From the NCBI GenBank assembly GCA_973895155.1, contig OZ316891.1:21700001-21764000 (forward strand): a stretch of DNA of 64,000 nucleotides, written 5' to 3'. This DNA comes from Marsupella aquatica. Lineage: Eukaryota; Marchantiophyta. Below, one piece after another: positions 39,829 to 52,116 of this stretch. The translations under genes were made by a program, and so were the position numbers. Each line of letters begins with the position of its first letter. Within the stretch, counting starts at the first letter, position 1. Below the pieces are notes generated by a model. That model worked only from the letters and a program-made list of their open reading frames with translations, was not told the origin of the DNA and did no database searches.

Positions 39829-41450
39829 GACAAATTTTTAAATACCTTGCTGAATATAAAAACTAATATTTTTACCAAAATTGGATTTTTAAACGCCTTT
39901 AGTACAAATTTTTGATATAATTATTACACTAACAAGATTAAAAAGAACCTTCATTTGTTCGCACCCCGTTCTAATAATCCAACGAGTGATTCCCCAAGGG
40001 ACGTGTTTGCTACGGCGGCCGACGGTTTGGCCGCCACATCTTCGTCGTCCTACTTATAATGTTCATCTAGTGAAGTCAACCCGTCCTCCTTTTGTTCATC
40101 TTGAACTTGGGCTCTCCCCTTGACGAGGAGAGCCTATTTGCCACTTTTTGATCAATTTTTTTAGCCATGTTCTCAGTGACCAAATCTACCCGTAGTCGAC
40201 CCGCTGGGCACGTTGAAGCACTAAGTCCCCACAAAAATCCGTTAAGATTTTTGGATTCCGACCTAGCACAACCTCAGCCCGGTGTCTATGCCGGCAATTG
40301 CTCTGATACCACAAGTGGTGGACCTTGCCACCCAACGCCCTCACCAATCCCAACACTTATGCCTAAGTGCCCCTTGTGCCCGAACGCCTCCACGAAATAC
40401 CTCGAGCAAGCACCCTAGAGCCCTTTGCACCACTAGCGCCCCTCCCATGTGAAGCCGCACTTGCTCACCTACACGACCGCTACTCAACGGTCCTCATTGT
40501 CTGCACAAGTAACCAAGCACCTTGGTAAGTAACCCTTCAGGATCTAGAACTTGCCAAGTCTAGCATCCTAACTCAAGCTCAACAGACATTGGTAAATAGG
40601 TCAGTGATAGGTCCTCTCGATGCCATATATAAACTAAACCCTAAACCCTAAACCAAAACCCACGCCCACTATTCGTCCAGAACAACTCCTTCCTTGGGCG
40701 CGGCCCGGGTTCCCCCTTGTACCTATCCATCATCAACTAACCGCCCTGACCCCAGGACATGCTCATGGCCCAAATAGCGTAGCTTGTCCTAAAGCTTGTC
40801 CCAACACGTCGGGACCAGAATGGCCCCGACTCTAGCAACCAACTCCCAATTCGCCTCACTAAAGGCCTAGGGACCGAGCACTCTTGGGACTCAACCTCCA
40901 CACCTACTTGGCCTTGCCTCCCCAACGCGAGCTCCCTTGGGAGACTGAACGCGGCTTGGCTGCTGTTCGATAGGATTTGGCAAGCAAGCGAGTTAACACC
41001 CGCAAACCCTGAGAACCCATGGTGCCCCAGACCCAGCTGAGCTTAGGAGGGCATAGCCCTCCTTGAGAGCTTTCCAACGCACCCAATAAGTCCTCCAATA
41101 GACTTCCCTTTGGGAAGATATTGCCGTTTCTATTTGGCGGTTTCCTTTAGTGTCGCGACCGCCGCGGCTCACGACTTCTGCTCGCCCTTAGCCCCCAGGG
41201 TGACACCACTCCCCTCATATATGCTTCTGGAGACCTGCCAACCCCGGACCAGCTTTGGTCCCTAAACATTTGGCCCCCAACCCGGATCCTATCGCGCATA
41301 ATGGGCGCGCCACCAATTGGCAACGCCCATAACTTTCTCGTTAGGCCTCCGCAAGTGGAGTGCCTTAGCCCGTTGTGATCGGGCCTACCCAGTGCTCATG
41401 CCTAGGCCCTCAAGTCTTATCGCCGCTTGGGGCCCCTGATCAAACAAATA
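39829..41450 (-). mobile_element. Leader, primer-binding site and probable LTR of the older gypsy element
   Basis: On the minus strand TGGTATCAGAGC (40311-40300) matches the 3' end of initiator Met tRNA, the usual plant primer site. Downstream in sense (40,299-39,829) is the leader with a short Lys-rich frame, interrupted by the copia insertion and continuing at 33,945. Upstream in sense (40,312 to about 41,450) should be the LTR. It contains GGTTTAGGGTTTAG words, TATATATGG near 40,625 and GC-rich DNA, but no clear TG start was found and no second LTR is in the window. No gene is supported in this stretch. Confidence 0.45.
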
Positions 41451-41580
41451 CCCTCCGGTGGATACTGCAAATATAGGCTGGAGTGGTATCCAATGGTGAA
41501 AGAGTCACCGGTCCATCTGCAAGAGATTGCTCTACTCCTGACTGTGGTGTAAAAGCATGACACCATGCGTCATGTACCAA

Positions 41581-42928
41581 TCATGCTGCTGCCTGTGGCA
41601 AGGCCTGTCCAATGCCCCGCACCGGTGGCGTCACATTGCCAACAAGTAATCCCCGCACGATCCGCTCCTCATGTGACTCCTCCAATGGTGGAAAATCTGC
41701 TGCATGCACATTACCCTCAATCAAATCATCAAGTCCAGTAATTACAGCACTAAATGCTGCCAAAGACAATAGTGTGGATTTAGGGCTTCCCACAGGTCCA
41801 CTAAATCGCATTGGCAACCTGCTCAATTGAGCATCTCTTGATTGCCAATCAGGTCAATATGACACTGAATCATCCAAAAAATCAAGAATGAATCCCATGG
41901 GGTACAGCACTGTACATCCCACCAACACATCATATAACTCTACCTTAGTCAAAATAGCTTGCGCCTCTATCTATGAGCTATCTGTTGCATGACCTTCCTG
42001 AATCCTCAAATCAAGTGGTCTCCTGGTGATATGTAACGTTGTGTAGGTGTAGGTCCCCCCAATGAAGTCTAAATGGGAAAGGGACAATCCTCCAAATCCT
42101 CTCCAGGGACGTAATCCCGGCCAATCCACGTATGGCAGACTTCTCCAACATCAAGGGCTGAGCACCAGTATCCAGTAACACACTCTCTGGCTGCAATACT
42201 ATTCCAAATGACCCAACTAATCGGAAGATACCACTCCAATTATCCAATGACACAACACTAGGTTTAAACCTAGTCCTCTCAAATGCAGGGCGTGCTGGTA
42301 AATCCACTAACCTCGCTGCTGTTGCATGCCATGTCTCACTAGTAGCAGTAGGTGGCATGGTCTTCACTACTTCAACACTGCAAGCTGCTTTTGCATGAGA
42401 AACAACAATTGAAGTGTCCTCACAGAGTGTAGCTACCAATCTGAACATTTCTGCATCATGACCAATTCCCAAGTTCAGCATGTTTGTCGCTGAAAATAAT
42501 GAGGTGCATACTATGGCAGTAGCCGCCTCTAGTAGGGTACTTGTCATGCCTGCTGCATCACTACCTGATTTTGCCAACTTACCCACACTAGGGTTTGTCC
42601 GAACCAGGTTTATAGAGGCAGTCTGAACTGTTTTTGACAATGTAAAAAACTGAGGAAGCTTTGTCTACCGACGTACATCCCCCCTCTGTGGATCTTGCTC
42701 TACTACTGCTCCTTGGGGCTCAAGAGCTTTGGCTGCCCCACGTGTCAAAGCTACTGATGCATCAATATGTGCAGTGTCACACATGAATCCCATGGTGGCA
42801 AGGTCTCCATCAGCTCCATAAGATGTGGAAGGACCATGGGATGTGGAAGGTCCATAGGATGTAAATGCCCCATCACCACAAGTAGGTCTCACCTGGGAAC
42901 TAGCCATGGTAGCTAGCTGTTGCTCCAA
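41581..42928 (-). pseudogene. Second gypsy element: spacer and aspartic protease region
   Basis: Three minus-strand frames. 42928-42665 starts MEQQLATMASSQVRP (coiled-coil-like end of gag). 42640-42011 contains ESVLLDTGAQPLMLEKSAIR, the D-T-G-type protease active site, after a Ser/Thr/Ala-rich region. 41830-41581 (RLPMRFSGPVGSPKSTLLSL) is an unrecognised continuation with stops between. No RT or integrase was found downstream, so the copy is truncated. 41,450-41,580 shows nothing further. Confidence 0.5.
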
Positions 42929-42960
42929 TTGAGCAATCTTAGCATCCTTTGGATCTATGG

Positions 42961-44671
42961 TTATAGTAGGGGCAGCGTCACCTCCCTATTTCCTTGCATG
43001 TGGCATGCCACGACCGCGTCCACCACCTCTATCTCCTCCTCCTCTTCCCTGATCATGTGTACGTGATCCTTCTCTCCGTAACTCAGGATGGAGTAAGAAA
43101 CACCTGTCCTTGGTGTGTCTAGGAGCTCCACAATTATCACACTGTCGTTGATTAGGCGGTCATGCTCCCCCTGATCCTCTATGATCTGGGCAATATCTCT
43201 GTGCATGATCTCCACCACAGGTCCAACATTCTGACTACTGTCCAACATAAGAGGGCACAGGTCTTTGGCTGGTAGACTCTCGTGCAATAGGCTTCTTCCT
43301 CCGGCTTTTCCGTGTAGTAGGCTGTGGTGTGGATGTAGATGCAGCCTTTGGTGCTTCCTTGGCAAATCCGGAAGTGATCACCTTCTCATTCACCATATTG
43401 AGCTCAATGGTGGAAAGCAAGATTGAGGGGTACCAAAAAAGGATCTCCAATGTCTCCACCAAAAGGACCTGAGACTCCTTTGAATGCAATAAATAGGGGG
43501 GTGTTACACTCAAGGGTTGTGATCTTATTTTGGCACATCAAAGGCTATCATTTAACCTAGATCTTTGGAAGTGTGCCCCATCTTTGAGGAAGTGTACAAA
43601 ACTTTGAGGAAGTGTGTCCAACCTCTGAGGAAGTGTACAAAACTTTGAGGAAGTGTGTCCAACCTCTGAGGAAGTGTGTCAATCTTTAAGTTACTCCTTG
43701 CTAATCTCCTTTTTTAATGAGGACTATTAGAGCTAATCCATAGTCCTTTTTGCACTTTTTGGTACCCCTCAATCTTGCTTTCCACCCAATGCGCTCAGAA
43801 AGTGTAAAAAAAATTGCTAATATGGGATCTGCATCCCTAAGCAGAGTGACATCTCTCACTCTACGTCGCAATTCTTTGTCCAGAATTTCATACCAAAATT
43901 GGACTACCTGAGCCTTTGTCACTCCCTTGGTGACAGTGATCAATCTGCGCATACGAGTACATATGCCTCACGTAGACTCTCTCCAGCCTTGCGCTAAAAC
44001 TCCTGGAGACCCTTCAACTTATCAGTTCTCATACCCTGATAGTTCTGCTTCAGTACCTCAAAGAATTCCACCACAGGGTTAAATATTGGCACAACTCCAG
44101 TTCTTGTCACAATCACACAGGCAGGAGTAGCGGTGGATGCTGCTGGAGTGCTATTGGTGGATGGTGTGTCACTCTGGCTAGTGCTGCTAGAAGAAGCAAC
44201 AGTTGTGGCAATGGGTTGGACAGCCGCATTAGTGCCATAGGTGATGGACACGTTATTAGGCGACCAATGTTGCCTCCATGCCTCAATCTCAACCAAATGA
44301 GCCTTCCAAAACTCATGGTAGTCATCCATGGGTGGCCCCTCCAAATGCTGAAATAATCCCTTCCATGTCATGAAAGGGGTAAACAACGTGGCGTTACGCA
44401 ATGTCTGCATATCGCACCACATATCAAAATCCTGGATGAAGTCATCCAGATCAATCGTGCCAACTACGCCAGAGTATCGTCGTGGGCCCTTTGTAGCCCT
44501 GTACATCTCGTCCATATCCCACAGCAAAGGTGCAACCACCTGATGACGAGGAGAACTGGTCACTGAGTCCTCGTCAAAATCACTGTCTGAAGCTGCACTG
44601 TTGACTGCTACCAATGCCGTTGGCCAAAACTGCGCCCCACTCCGAGTCAAATATTCAAGAATCCATCGCAA
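42961..44671 (-). pseudogene. Second gypsy element: gag with two zinc knuckles
   Basis: Begins MRWILEYLTRSGAQFWPTAL, with DDFIQDFDMWCDMQTLRNAT and WKGLFQHLEGPPMDDYHEFW (gag core), a Ser/Thr/Ala linker and VVEFFEVLKQNYQGMRTDKL. A stop and frameshift occur near 43,955-43,993. The next part (VVQFWYEILDKELRRRVRDV) runs into the MITE at 43409-43786. Beyond the MITE the frame continues (LNMVNEKVITSGFAKEA), then CWTCGGDHAQRYCP and CDNCGAPRHTKDRC are CCHC knuckles, with stops between. Particle protein of a dead element. Confidence 0.6.
43409..43786. mobile_element. 378-bp MITE, GGTC-family copy 2
   Basis: TIR of about 31 bp beginning GGTGGAAAGCAAGATTGAGG. Target duplication CAAT at 43405-43408 and 43787-43790. 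The interior repeats GAGGAAGTGTGTCCAACCTC-type units five or so times. Excision with one CAAT exactly restores the gag frame (LSERIELNMV). Confidence 0.9.
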
Positions 44672-44749
44672 AGTTCTAGTTCAAACAGAGTAGCTAGAAG
44701 AATTCAAAAGTGCATAAAACCCCTAGGGCCTCATTCCTTGGACACCAAG

Positions 44750-46023
44750 TGTAGAAGGAAGTATGTACAATGCACCACATAGGAACTTGCTAGTTAAGCG
44801 CATGAGGGGAGGAATAGCTTTGGGATGGGTGACCTCTCACTTGTCATTATGCACCAAATTTGCCACTCCAAAATGGCAGCACTTGCAATTCTCCTCACGT
44901 ACTAGGCTTGCTGGCCCGCCCACTCCTGCTCTGCTCTCATGCCCCTCATCCCGAGTAACCACGAGTTTCCTCGAAGCCTCTAAGCGCTGAGATGAGCCAA
45001 AGAGTGAGCCCTTCATGCCCGCTACGCCGGAACTAACTTCCGGTTTTGGCAACATTCATACTTTGGCCCACAGTTTCCTTCGTGGGAATGCAACCTCTCA
45101 GCTTTTGCAACATTCAGAGTGGAAATGCAGGTTTGACAACATAACTACGTACAGTCCGCACCGCCAAAACAACAACACATGAAAGTCGTTTCCTTCACAA
45201 AAATGTGGTTGTTGCTTCTACTTGACAGCCGCCTCGGTTACACTTAGCGCCGCGTCCCTTCGCAAAACATTGGAGCCCGATTCGGCAACATGCAATAGTC
45301 GTTTCCTTTCAAGAAATGCAGGTTCAGAGTGCATCGGTCGTCGGCAAGACTACAAATTCAGCAACATTCGTCGGATTGATCCCTTCACACAAATGCGGGC
45401 AACAGAAACACACTCTCCAATCACAAATCAGCAGATCGAACATTCACCCCCCATAGAGCACCGCACCCAATCTAGTTGCAGCCAATCGGTACAACTCAAC
45501 CGAACACAATTGATTAGAGCCATGGATAGGCTACAGATCTGGCGAACCTCCAACTCCAGATCCGCTCATGAATCAAACTCACACGATCTCAACTTGGATC
45601 CACATACCGGCAATCCAATCAAGCAATACGATGCACGATCCGAGATACCACAAACCGTTGCCAAACACAATCAAACTGAAAATCGAAGCTCTGTCCAACA
45701 ATGCCTGATCTTTCAATGTAATCTCAATAGAATCCGAACAACGATTGATACCAACAATACGCACTCAATCCCGTCCGATCCGATCACACACATATGTCGA
45801 GCCAACGCACCTTGCACTCAAGAAATCCACGCTACATAGAGAGAGCTCTCAACCACCATAGCCACCACACAAGCTCCCATCTCCAAGGCTCAACATTGAA
45901 AGATAACCTTTCAATGCCTCACAAGAGAGAACTACCCTCTCACACAAACCTAATGGAACCTTATAGGTTCATATAGCACACATACCAAACATACGGATCT
46001 GGATAGTAAGATACACTCTAACA
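44750..46023. repeat. Possible LTR beside the gypsy gag
   Basis: On the minus strand this segment starts TGTTAGAGTGTATC and ends CTTCTACA, with TGGTGTCCAAGG two bases further on as a possible primer site before gag. Only one copy is in the window and no target duplication was confirmed. It contains the 5S-like stretch at 44769-44840, which points along the plus strand. The open frame at 45,222-45,839 has no recognisable domain and is treated as chance. Confidence 0.35.
44769..44840 (+). repeat. 5S rRNA-derived sequence (RNA polymerase III internal promoter)
   Basis: AATGCACC, then GGAACT, then AGTTAAGCG (box A, 44792-44800) and GGATGGGTGACCTC (box C, from 44823), with a 31-bp A-to-C start spacing very close to that of plant 5S rRNA. 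The parts between are diverged, so it is not a functional 5S gene. 5S-derived promoters are known in the LTRs of Cassandra TRIM elements and in SINE3-type elements. Confidence 0.75.
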
Positions 46024-49000
46024 CTACCTAGAATGGTGTGACAAACGAAAGCCCCAACATGACACCAAAACATTGTCCATGATCATGACCCACCAGGGTT
46101 AAAGGTAGACAAAATGAAGCAATGGAGATTGTGTAGTACGAGGATAAGGAGGTCAAGAGCGGCCGGGGAGCAAGTTGTAGTGACAACAAATTCTGCAACG
46201 TAACGACTATGGCAGATGTGGTTACTAGGAATCTGACTGTTACATCAAAGAAATAGACATCCCACAGCATAGTATATCAACCCCGATATCAACTGCATGT
46301 AACTTGATCCAATCTGCTGCCTTAGACTCCACTATAAGCATGTGATCGACCTCTGGCATAGACGGACAGATCATGTCAGTTTCTAGCGGCTTAATCACAT
46401 ACATGACAAAAAATCATCTTGTCGATGGGACATCCACCACCCCCATGTCTAACTGAAGGATATCTGTGTTAAAGTCTGTATCCAAGCAAAATAACATTGA
46501 TAAAACATTCCCAGGAAATTTTTTGATTCACTGAGCAAATAGGTCCCTTCAACTTCTTCACACCTACCTCTGGGGATCTTTTCCAATTAGTCGTTCCCAG
46601 GCAAAGCTTTGATTCACTGAGCAAAAAGGCCCTTTCAACTTGTTCACACCTACCTCTGGGGATCTTCTCCAATTAATTGCTACCATGTTTGCCTCTTGAT
46701 ACATTATGACCATCACAGATGACTAATCATGGTATTCCTGGGTATTCCTGGGTATTCCTCTTAAAGTACAAACGTGAGCCTTTTGACACATTGAAGATGT
46801 TTAAAGTCCAAGTCAAAAATCAACTCTCATGCAAATTTCGGGGGCAAATTCTATGTGTTCTTAGGCACCGAGGTGGAAAATCTCTGCCAAATAATTTTTT
46901 TCTCAATACCTGTTTCATCATGGCATCGGCTGTCAACTCACATTAAGTTGCTATATTGATTACCCTCCACGTACATCAAAATGGCATAGCCAAAAGGAAA
47001 ATTTGAACACATCTGAATATTGTAGATAGCCTGTACGTCCATTGGCTCGAATCTGCCAGCATTTCTCTGGGGAGAAATCGTACGAACTGCAAGTTATACA
47101 AAATAGATGCAGTACAAGAGCACTCAATCAAGAGTACTCCGTTCCAGGCTCTCTTGAAGGAGAATCTAACGTACCGTCCTCGATCTGGTCCAACATCAGG
47201 TTCTAGATTTTGATCTTCCCTATGCAGAAAGGGAGAGACTACGCACTCATTACATATCTAGCTGCGCCTAGGTTGTGATCTTCGATCATTGTGCGTCAAC
47301 ATGAGCTTGAGGGCCGAGATTTACAAGGAGCTTCAAGGCTGCCCAGCCTGGGAGACGGTTCGGAGACTTGCCAGACCAGTAGTGGAGAAAATGAGGAGGG
47401 GACGGGTCAATTCCCTCCAAGGGCGAATTGATTCATTCCAATGCTTTTTGTTACGAGTAATGGGGAGGCTAGGCAACTAAGGAGCCAGGTTAGTAGGAGA
47501 GTTCAATTCTAACATGCAGGAACTGTGGACTATCTGGACATACGTACCAGAATGGTATTGAGCGCAACTGTGGGGTTCCAAGCTCAATACGTACCATTCT
47601 GCAAGGAGCAGAACGTAGAACCTGCAGAATCTGTGGAAAAATGACATGATCGATAGGACGGTATGTCCAGTTCTCGTCCTTTCTGGAGCAGTCCAACCAT
47701 GATCGATAGGAGGGTATGCCCAGTTCTCGACCTTTCTGCAAGGAGCAGTCCAACCATGATCGATAGGAGGGTATGCCTAGTTCTCGGCCTTTCTGCAAGG
47801 AGCAGTCCAACCTACAGTACCTATAGACAAACAAGACATGATCAGCACCTCACTTTTCGGCACCTCATGCTCCAGACACCGCTACTTTGTTGGCAGCTGA
47901 GACGTCAAACACGGCTACTTTGATCGATCACAGGGGCTATGCAAAAAGGAAAAGGGAACTTTCCAACAGATAGTAGTCTAACTTTAAGTGAAGAAGGGAA
48001 CGGCAAAGAGAAGATGGCGAAAGCTCAATGTTCTATACGTCATGATGAGCCTGAGACTTTAATCAGGCTCTATGAGTCTTTGACGCTGGACACTCACTCA
48101 GACACAGGGAAAAACTGTCACATGCCCCTGTCGGAAATCAAATTTATCCTAGTACCTTATGTGTGACTTTTACCTAGTTTGTTATTGGTGTTCTTAAGTC
48201 TTACTTACAAAAAAGACAATAGTAGAGTATTTGTATTTTCCTTTGGTAATACGTGGGTTTTTGCCAATTCTCTTGTGTTCAGACAGGAATTTGTATACTT
48301 ACCTACGTACAAACACTAAAACTGCTCATAAATCTTCAACCAGAGTATCAATTTGGGCTATAAAAATTGTGTCAATGAATTCTAAATGGGTAATGATGCA
48401 TGAATCATTACCTAATAGTCTACATAAACAATACACGTGCCTTGTTCCACTTAAAAGTATTAAAAGTACCCAAAGATATCCTCAGGAATTACTACATAAC
48501 ATACTGGGAAATTTAATTCCAACATGGGGTCCCACTTTAAATCAGAACTCGGAGAAGCTCCTATATTCAGAAGTGGAAATGTATGCAATTCTACCACTTT
48601 GCGCGTTCTCCTACTTATTTGTCAAAATGATAGGAGAAACCTCAACAAAATGGGAGTATGTCCCACATGGGAAGGGGATAGATCTGCCTTGTGAGAGTTG
48701 AAAGTGAATGCACACTTCCTTGAGAATTGCCCAACAAGCCAAATGCCCTTTGCAGCAATGAGACCACCTCCAGGGAGCACCTAAGCCCATGTCAACAAAT
48801 TAAGTCCTGTTAAATCATTCTATCTACGTAGATGAGATCCAAGAGGCAGTTGACTCAGACCCAAGCCACTTCTCCTGGTCCAAATAGTAAAAGTACCAAG
48901 TCAACAATTAATGGAGTCTAAACCTAAGAGTCCAAATAGACGGCTGGACTGAACTAAGAGTCAAAGTCGGACCCAGACAAACAATTTGAGAGTGCCTCGG

Positions 49001-50801
49001 GGAGTGCATGAAGGCTAAGTCAAACAACAGAGTACGTCCAAATGATCTGAGATTGCATATGGTCTTAATTATAATGAGAATGCTGGACTAAAAGCAAGCT
49101 CAGACCAAGATCACTCAACCAGGTTTTAGATTAACTGTTGGACTCATTTCAGTCATATATCACAAAGATAGCTCCGTGCCAAAATACACTTTGAATGTAT
49201 CATCACTCTTGAGTCTTGTTGGTGTCTCCATTCACACCACAGAACACGGCTCCCAAAAAGGCATTGTGTGTCTGTTAACCGCAGAAGGCATAAAGCGCAC
49301 TGGCTAGGGCTGCCTGACTCAATTATAACCGTGGTGAAGTCTTACGGATCAAGCCAAGGTCAAATCCTACTCCACAAGCTTCACGAAAATCCTTTGGGTG
49401 GGAAAGAGTCAAGTAGTGGGTTTTCAATTTGTCCATCCTCATTAACTGTTGAACTTGAATGAACATAATTAGTAAAGAAACATTATGGCCGTAGCCTTGT
49501 TTTGGTGTAATGACCATTTCAGATATTGGGAAAGTACTATGTAGGTTGAAGTTGACCGTATCAGTATTATTGTTGGTATTCAAATGAAACCATGTGCTCT
49601 AATGTGATCTAAGTTGTAAGGATTAATCATCATTCATGAAATTCCAGCCCCAAAATTTCCTACCAACTCCTGGCATGAAACTTTTTCAATTGGATCCTCT
49701 AAGCATATCGCGTGGCCCAAGAAAGGGGTCATTAGTCAAGTGGGACGGAAGGTGATTGATTACGGACTGTGACCGTAATCCAATGAAATGTCTGTAATTT
49801 TTGCACTGGCTGGGAGTCGGTCAATGGAACTAAACGGTAGACAAAAGCTTGCTCGAGTCGATTCTTACATGGTTGGACACAAACTATTGTTTTTCTTATG
49901 GGGCTCCACCCGCACCCTAAATGTTGTGGTGAATCCAAACTTGGGTCAGATTAGGGGCACATATGAAATACACAGTGCAAGGACAATTCAACATTATCCA
50001 TGGCCACCCTAGTCATCGAACAATTTAGTCATGGCACAATTCAAGCATGACGATCGACCTTCAGCTGCCAAGCATCCCATTATTTATTGGTCTTAGTTAG
50101 TCAGATTCAAGTCTAGGAATATGTATCCACGTGGATGTGATATTCCTAAACACCAGAACTTACAACACGCCAGTAGGGAGTAAAAGGCGATGACCATTTT
50201 GACCTTCGCTATCCTCCAACCAATTATATATCTACATGCTCTGCATTCGAGGTTGGGTTATTATAGATGAATAATACTTATAAGTTAGGGGCAAGATCAA
50301 GGAAGCACACATAACTCCATTACTTGGGAGTTGACAGAACTGATCGAGCACAAAAAAGAAAGTGACATTAGAATTCTGGTGGTTGTCCATGCCAATGCAA
50401 GCTATCGAATGCAGATGACACTAATTGCATGACTCAATCAAGAACGAAGAGAAAAATCAACGAAGAGAGCAGGAGCCAGAAACACATACATGTTAATTCC
50501 AGTACTGCCATGTACATCGTGGCCCAAGTACAGGCACAAATTAAAGAAAGAAAGAATCTGCCTCCCAAAAAACTCAACTAGATTGCTAGTACAGGCACAA
50601 AAGAAAGAAAACATCTGCTCCCAAAAAACTCAACTAGATTGGTAGCTGGGAGCACAAGAAATTGTAGACAGGCTTGAGCCACAGATCGATAACCTAGCCA
50701 AGGCACTCATATTAGCCTAGATATATCTCAGACTTCCAGGAATTGCTTGCATGACAGGCCATAAGAGTAGATCGACGATTTACTTCTCCTACTTACCGTG
50801 C
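46024..50801. other. 4.8-kb region without supported genes
   Basis: Open frames here (for example 48,231-48,701 plus and 46,028-46,270 minus) show no recognisable domain. Repeats noted: two ~100-bp direct copies around TTGATTCACTGAGCAAA (46,510-46,690), three 57-bp units (47,645-47,811), GGTATTCCTG repeated three times at 46,730, and a ~60-bp direct duplication around AAAAAACTCAACTAGATTG (50,525-50,645). The remainder looks like decayed retroelement or plain intergenic DNA. Confidence 0.5.
47645..47811. repeat. 57-bp tandem repeat, three copies
   Basis: Copies 47645-47697 (4 bp shorter), 47698-47754 and 47755-47811, each beginning CATGATCGATAGGAGGGTAT and ending GCAGTCCAAC. The period is a multiple of three, so the minus strand stays open as a 19-residue repeat; without other support I do not call a gene. 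Confidence 0.9.
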
Positions 50802-51575
50802 CTATGGAGGCAAGGTAAGCCTCACTGGAGTTTTGGAAGGGCACACCCTAAGTGGAAGTGTTCCAAACATTGCACCACTCTTGCTCAGGGCAACCTTTGC
50901 ACTCTCGGCCGTCGCGAACTCCACAAAACTGATTTGTGTGGCATGATAGCGGTCTCCCAACGTACAATCTAAAATGGACAACCGTCCCGCAAGAACTCTC
51001 GAAAAGAAGCTTCGATCACATCGATCGGCCGGAGATAAGTTCTTGTAGATGTTCTTCCAGTAGACGGTACGCGAACACCTTTCCCTTTCATCTTCGGAAC
51101 GAGGAAGAAAAGCTGGATTTACAGGAACAATTGCTGTCTTTGAAGGCGCAAAACACATAGGAGATGTTGGATTATAACAAGCCAACATATGCCCAAACTT
51201 CAATGCTTTCCGTGCACCATCCTCCCAAGCGAACTCCAAAAATCCAAAGCTAAACTGGGATTTTGGATCCCCCCAGATCCGGCAATCTACTATCTGCCCA
51301 GCACTTTGGAAGAGGCTCGCAAGATACACTTCAGTAACTTCGTGGTGGATGAAGGACACATAAATCGTTCTTCGGAGACGGTAATCCTGTTGTGCCCTAG
51401 CCCTTCTAAACTGATGATTCGCTCCTGTTTTCTTCCTCCAACTGTTGCACGATGATGCCGCTGATGAAGCAAACGGGAGTGCAAATGAATTCAGCATACT
51501 GTCGGAGGGTGATGCCTCTGATCGTGCAGTGAAGCCAGTAGCGGACCAAAGAAGATGTAACAAACCCGTCTCCAA
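50802..51575 (-). CDS. CID8-13-type (PABP-interacting) RNA-binding protein, two RRMs
   Basis: The frame contains LRRTIYVSFIHHEVTEVYLA, QIVDCRIWGDPKSQFSFGFL, the hallmark linker PSKTAIVPVNPAFLPRSEDE, then RTVYWKNIYKNLSPAD, QISFVEFATAESAKVALS and LPLRVCPSKTPVRLTLPP. This is the two-RRM layout of plant CID8-13 proteins, which bind poly(A)-binding protein and RNA. RNP motifs are somewhat diverged (YWKNIYKN for a typical YVTNIDKK-like strand). The PAM2 motif expected upstream was not seen. The real start is probably in an upstream exon; the first 60 codons here may be intronic. Could be a diverging or retired paralogue. Confidence 0.7.
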   Translation of the reverse strand: METGLLHLLWSATGFTARSEASPSDSMLNSFALPFASSAASSCNSWRKKTGANHQFRRARAQQDYRLRRTIYVSFIHHEVTEVYLASLFQSAGQIVDCRIWGDPKSQFSFGFLEFAWEDGARKALKFGHMLACYNPTSPMCFAPSKTAIVPVNPAFLPRSEDERERCSRTVYWKNIYKNLSPADRCDRSFFSRVLAGRLSILDCTLGDRYHATQISFVEFATAESAKVALSKSGAMFGTLPLRVCPSKTPVRLTLPP

Positions 51576-52116
51576 CCATAGCCTTCCCCATAGCGTTCGG
51601 CCTTGTGAGATGCTCTTCTGAACCTTTCAAACTCTCACCGTAAAGAGGAGCAATGGGGTATTGTGAGACATCTTCAATGGACTTCTCCTGTTCAAGATGC
51701 GGTTTCTGTTCCTGGAGAGCTTGGTCGTGCTCCCGCTTGCGCTGCAGTTCTTGGAGGAGTTCAACTAGCCCAAAAGTTTTCTCCACCACATTCTCTGATG
51801 TATCCGTGCGGGTATCAGAGGAGGCCAAAGATTGTGCCACCAGAATCCGTGGATTCGATCCTATCGCCATGCCCATCCCGATGCTTTTGATACCTGTACT
51901 GGGGGGTTGCTGCACTGACGCTTCCTCCGCTGAGGATAGTTCCATGGGTGGAGCAAGGGGGTGCTCAGTCATCTCTTGTTCCTGATGCATATGCTGGTCC
52001 TGGAAGAGGTGATGCTGTTGTTGTTGTGTGTCTAGTTGAGACTGCTCCCACTGACTCACCACCACATTGTGTGATGTATCCGTATAGGCCAGAGAGGGTA
52101 CCGTCACATTAATCCC
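51406..52116 (-). CDS. Gln/Glu-rich upstream exon of the CID-type gene
   Basis: The frame starts after an acceptor-like TTAATGCAG near 52,117. It holds SQWEQSQLDTQQQQHHLFQD, a Met/Gly stretch and ELLQELQRKREHDQALQEQK; two segments around TDTS(H/E)NVV look like an internal duplication. It overlaps the RRM frame in a different frame, so the true exon must end before about 51,570. The function of this part is not recognised. No supported gene lies between 52,118 and 52,904. Confidence 0.4.
   Translation of the reverse strand, partial: GINVTVPSLAYTDTSHNVVVSQWEQSQLDTQQQQHHLFQDQHMHQEQEMTEHPLAPPMELSSAEEASVQQPPSTGIKSIGMGMAIGSNPRILVAQSLASSDTRTDTSENVVEKTFGLVELLQELQRKREHDQALQEQKPHLEQEKSIEDVSQYPIAPLYGESLKGSEEHLTRPNAMGKAMVGDGFVTSSLVRYWLHCTIRGITLRQYAEFICTPVCFISGIIVQQLEEENRSESSV

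Noticed and set aside
40620-40670. AAACCCTAAACCCTAAACC as a telomere trace
   Set aside because: Only two to three units, probably telobox-like promoter words in a probable LTR.
44769-44840. Functional 5S rRNA gene
   Set aside because: Only about 70 bp align and the regions between boxes are diverged; no tandem 5S array.
45222-45839. 205-codon plus-strand frame
   Set aside because: No domain, biased composition, lies inside a possible LTR; judged chance.
48231-48701. 156-codon plus-strand frame
   Set aside because: No recognisable domain, no splice context or promoter, surrounded by non-coding DNA.
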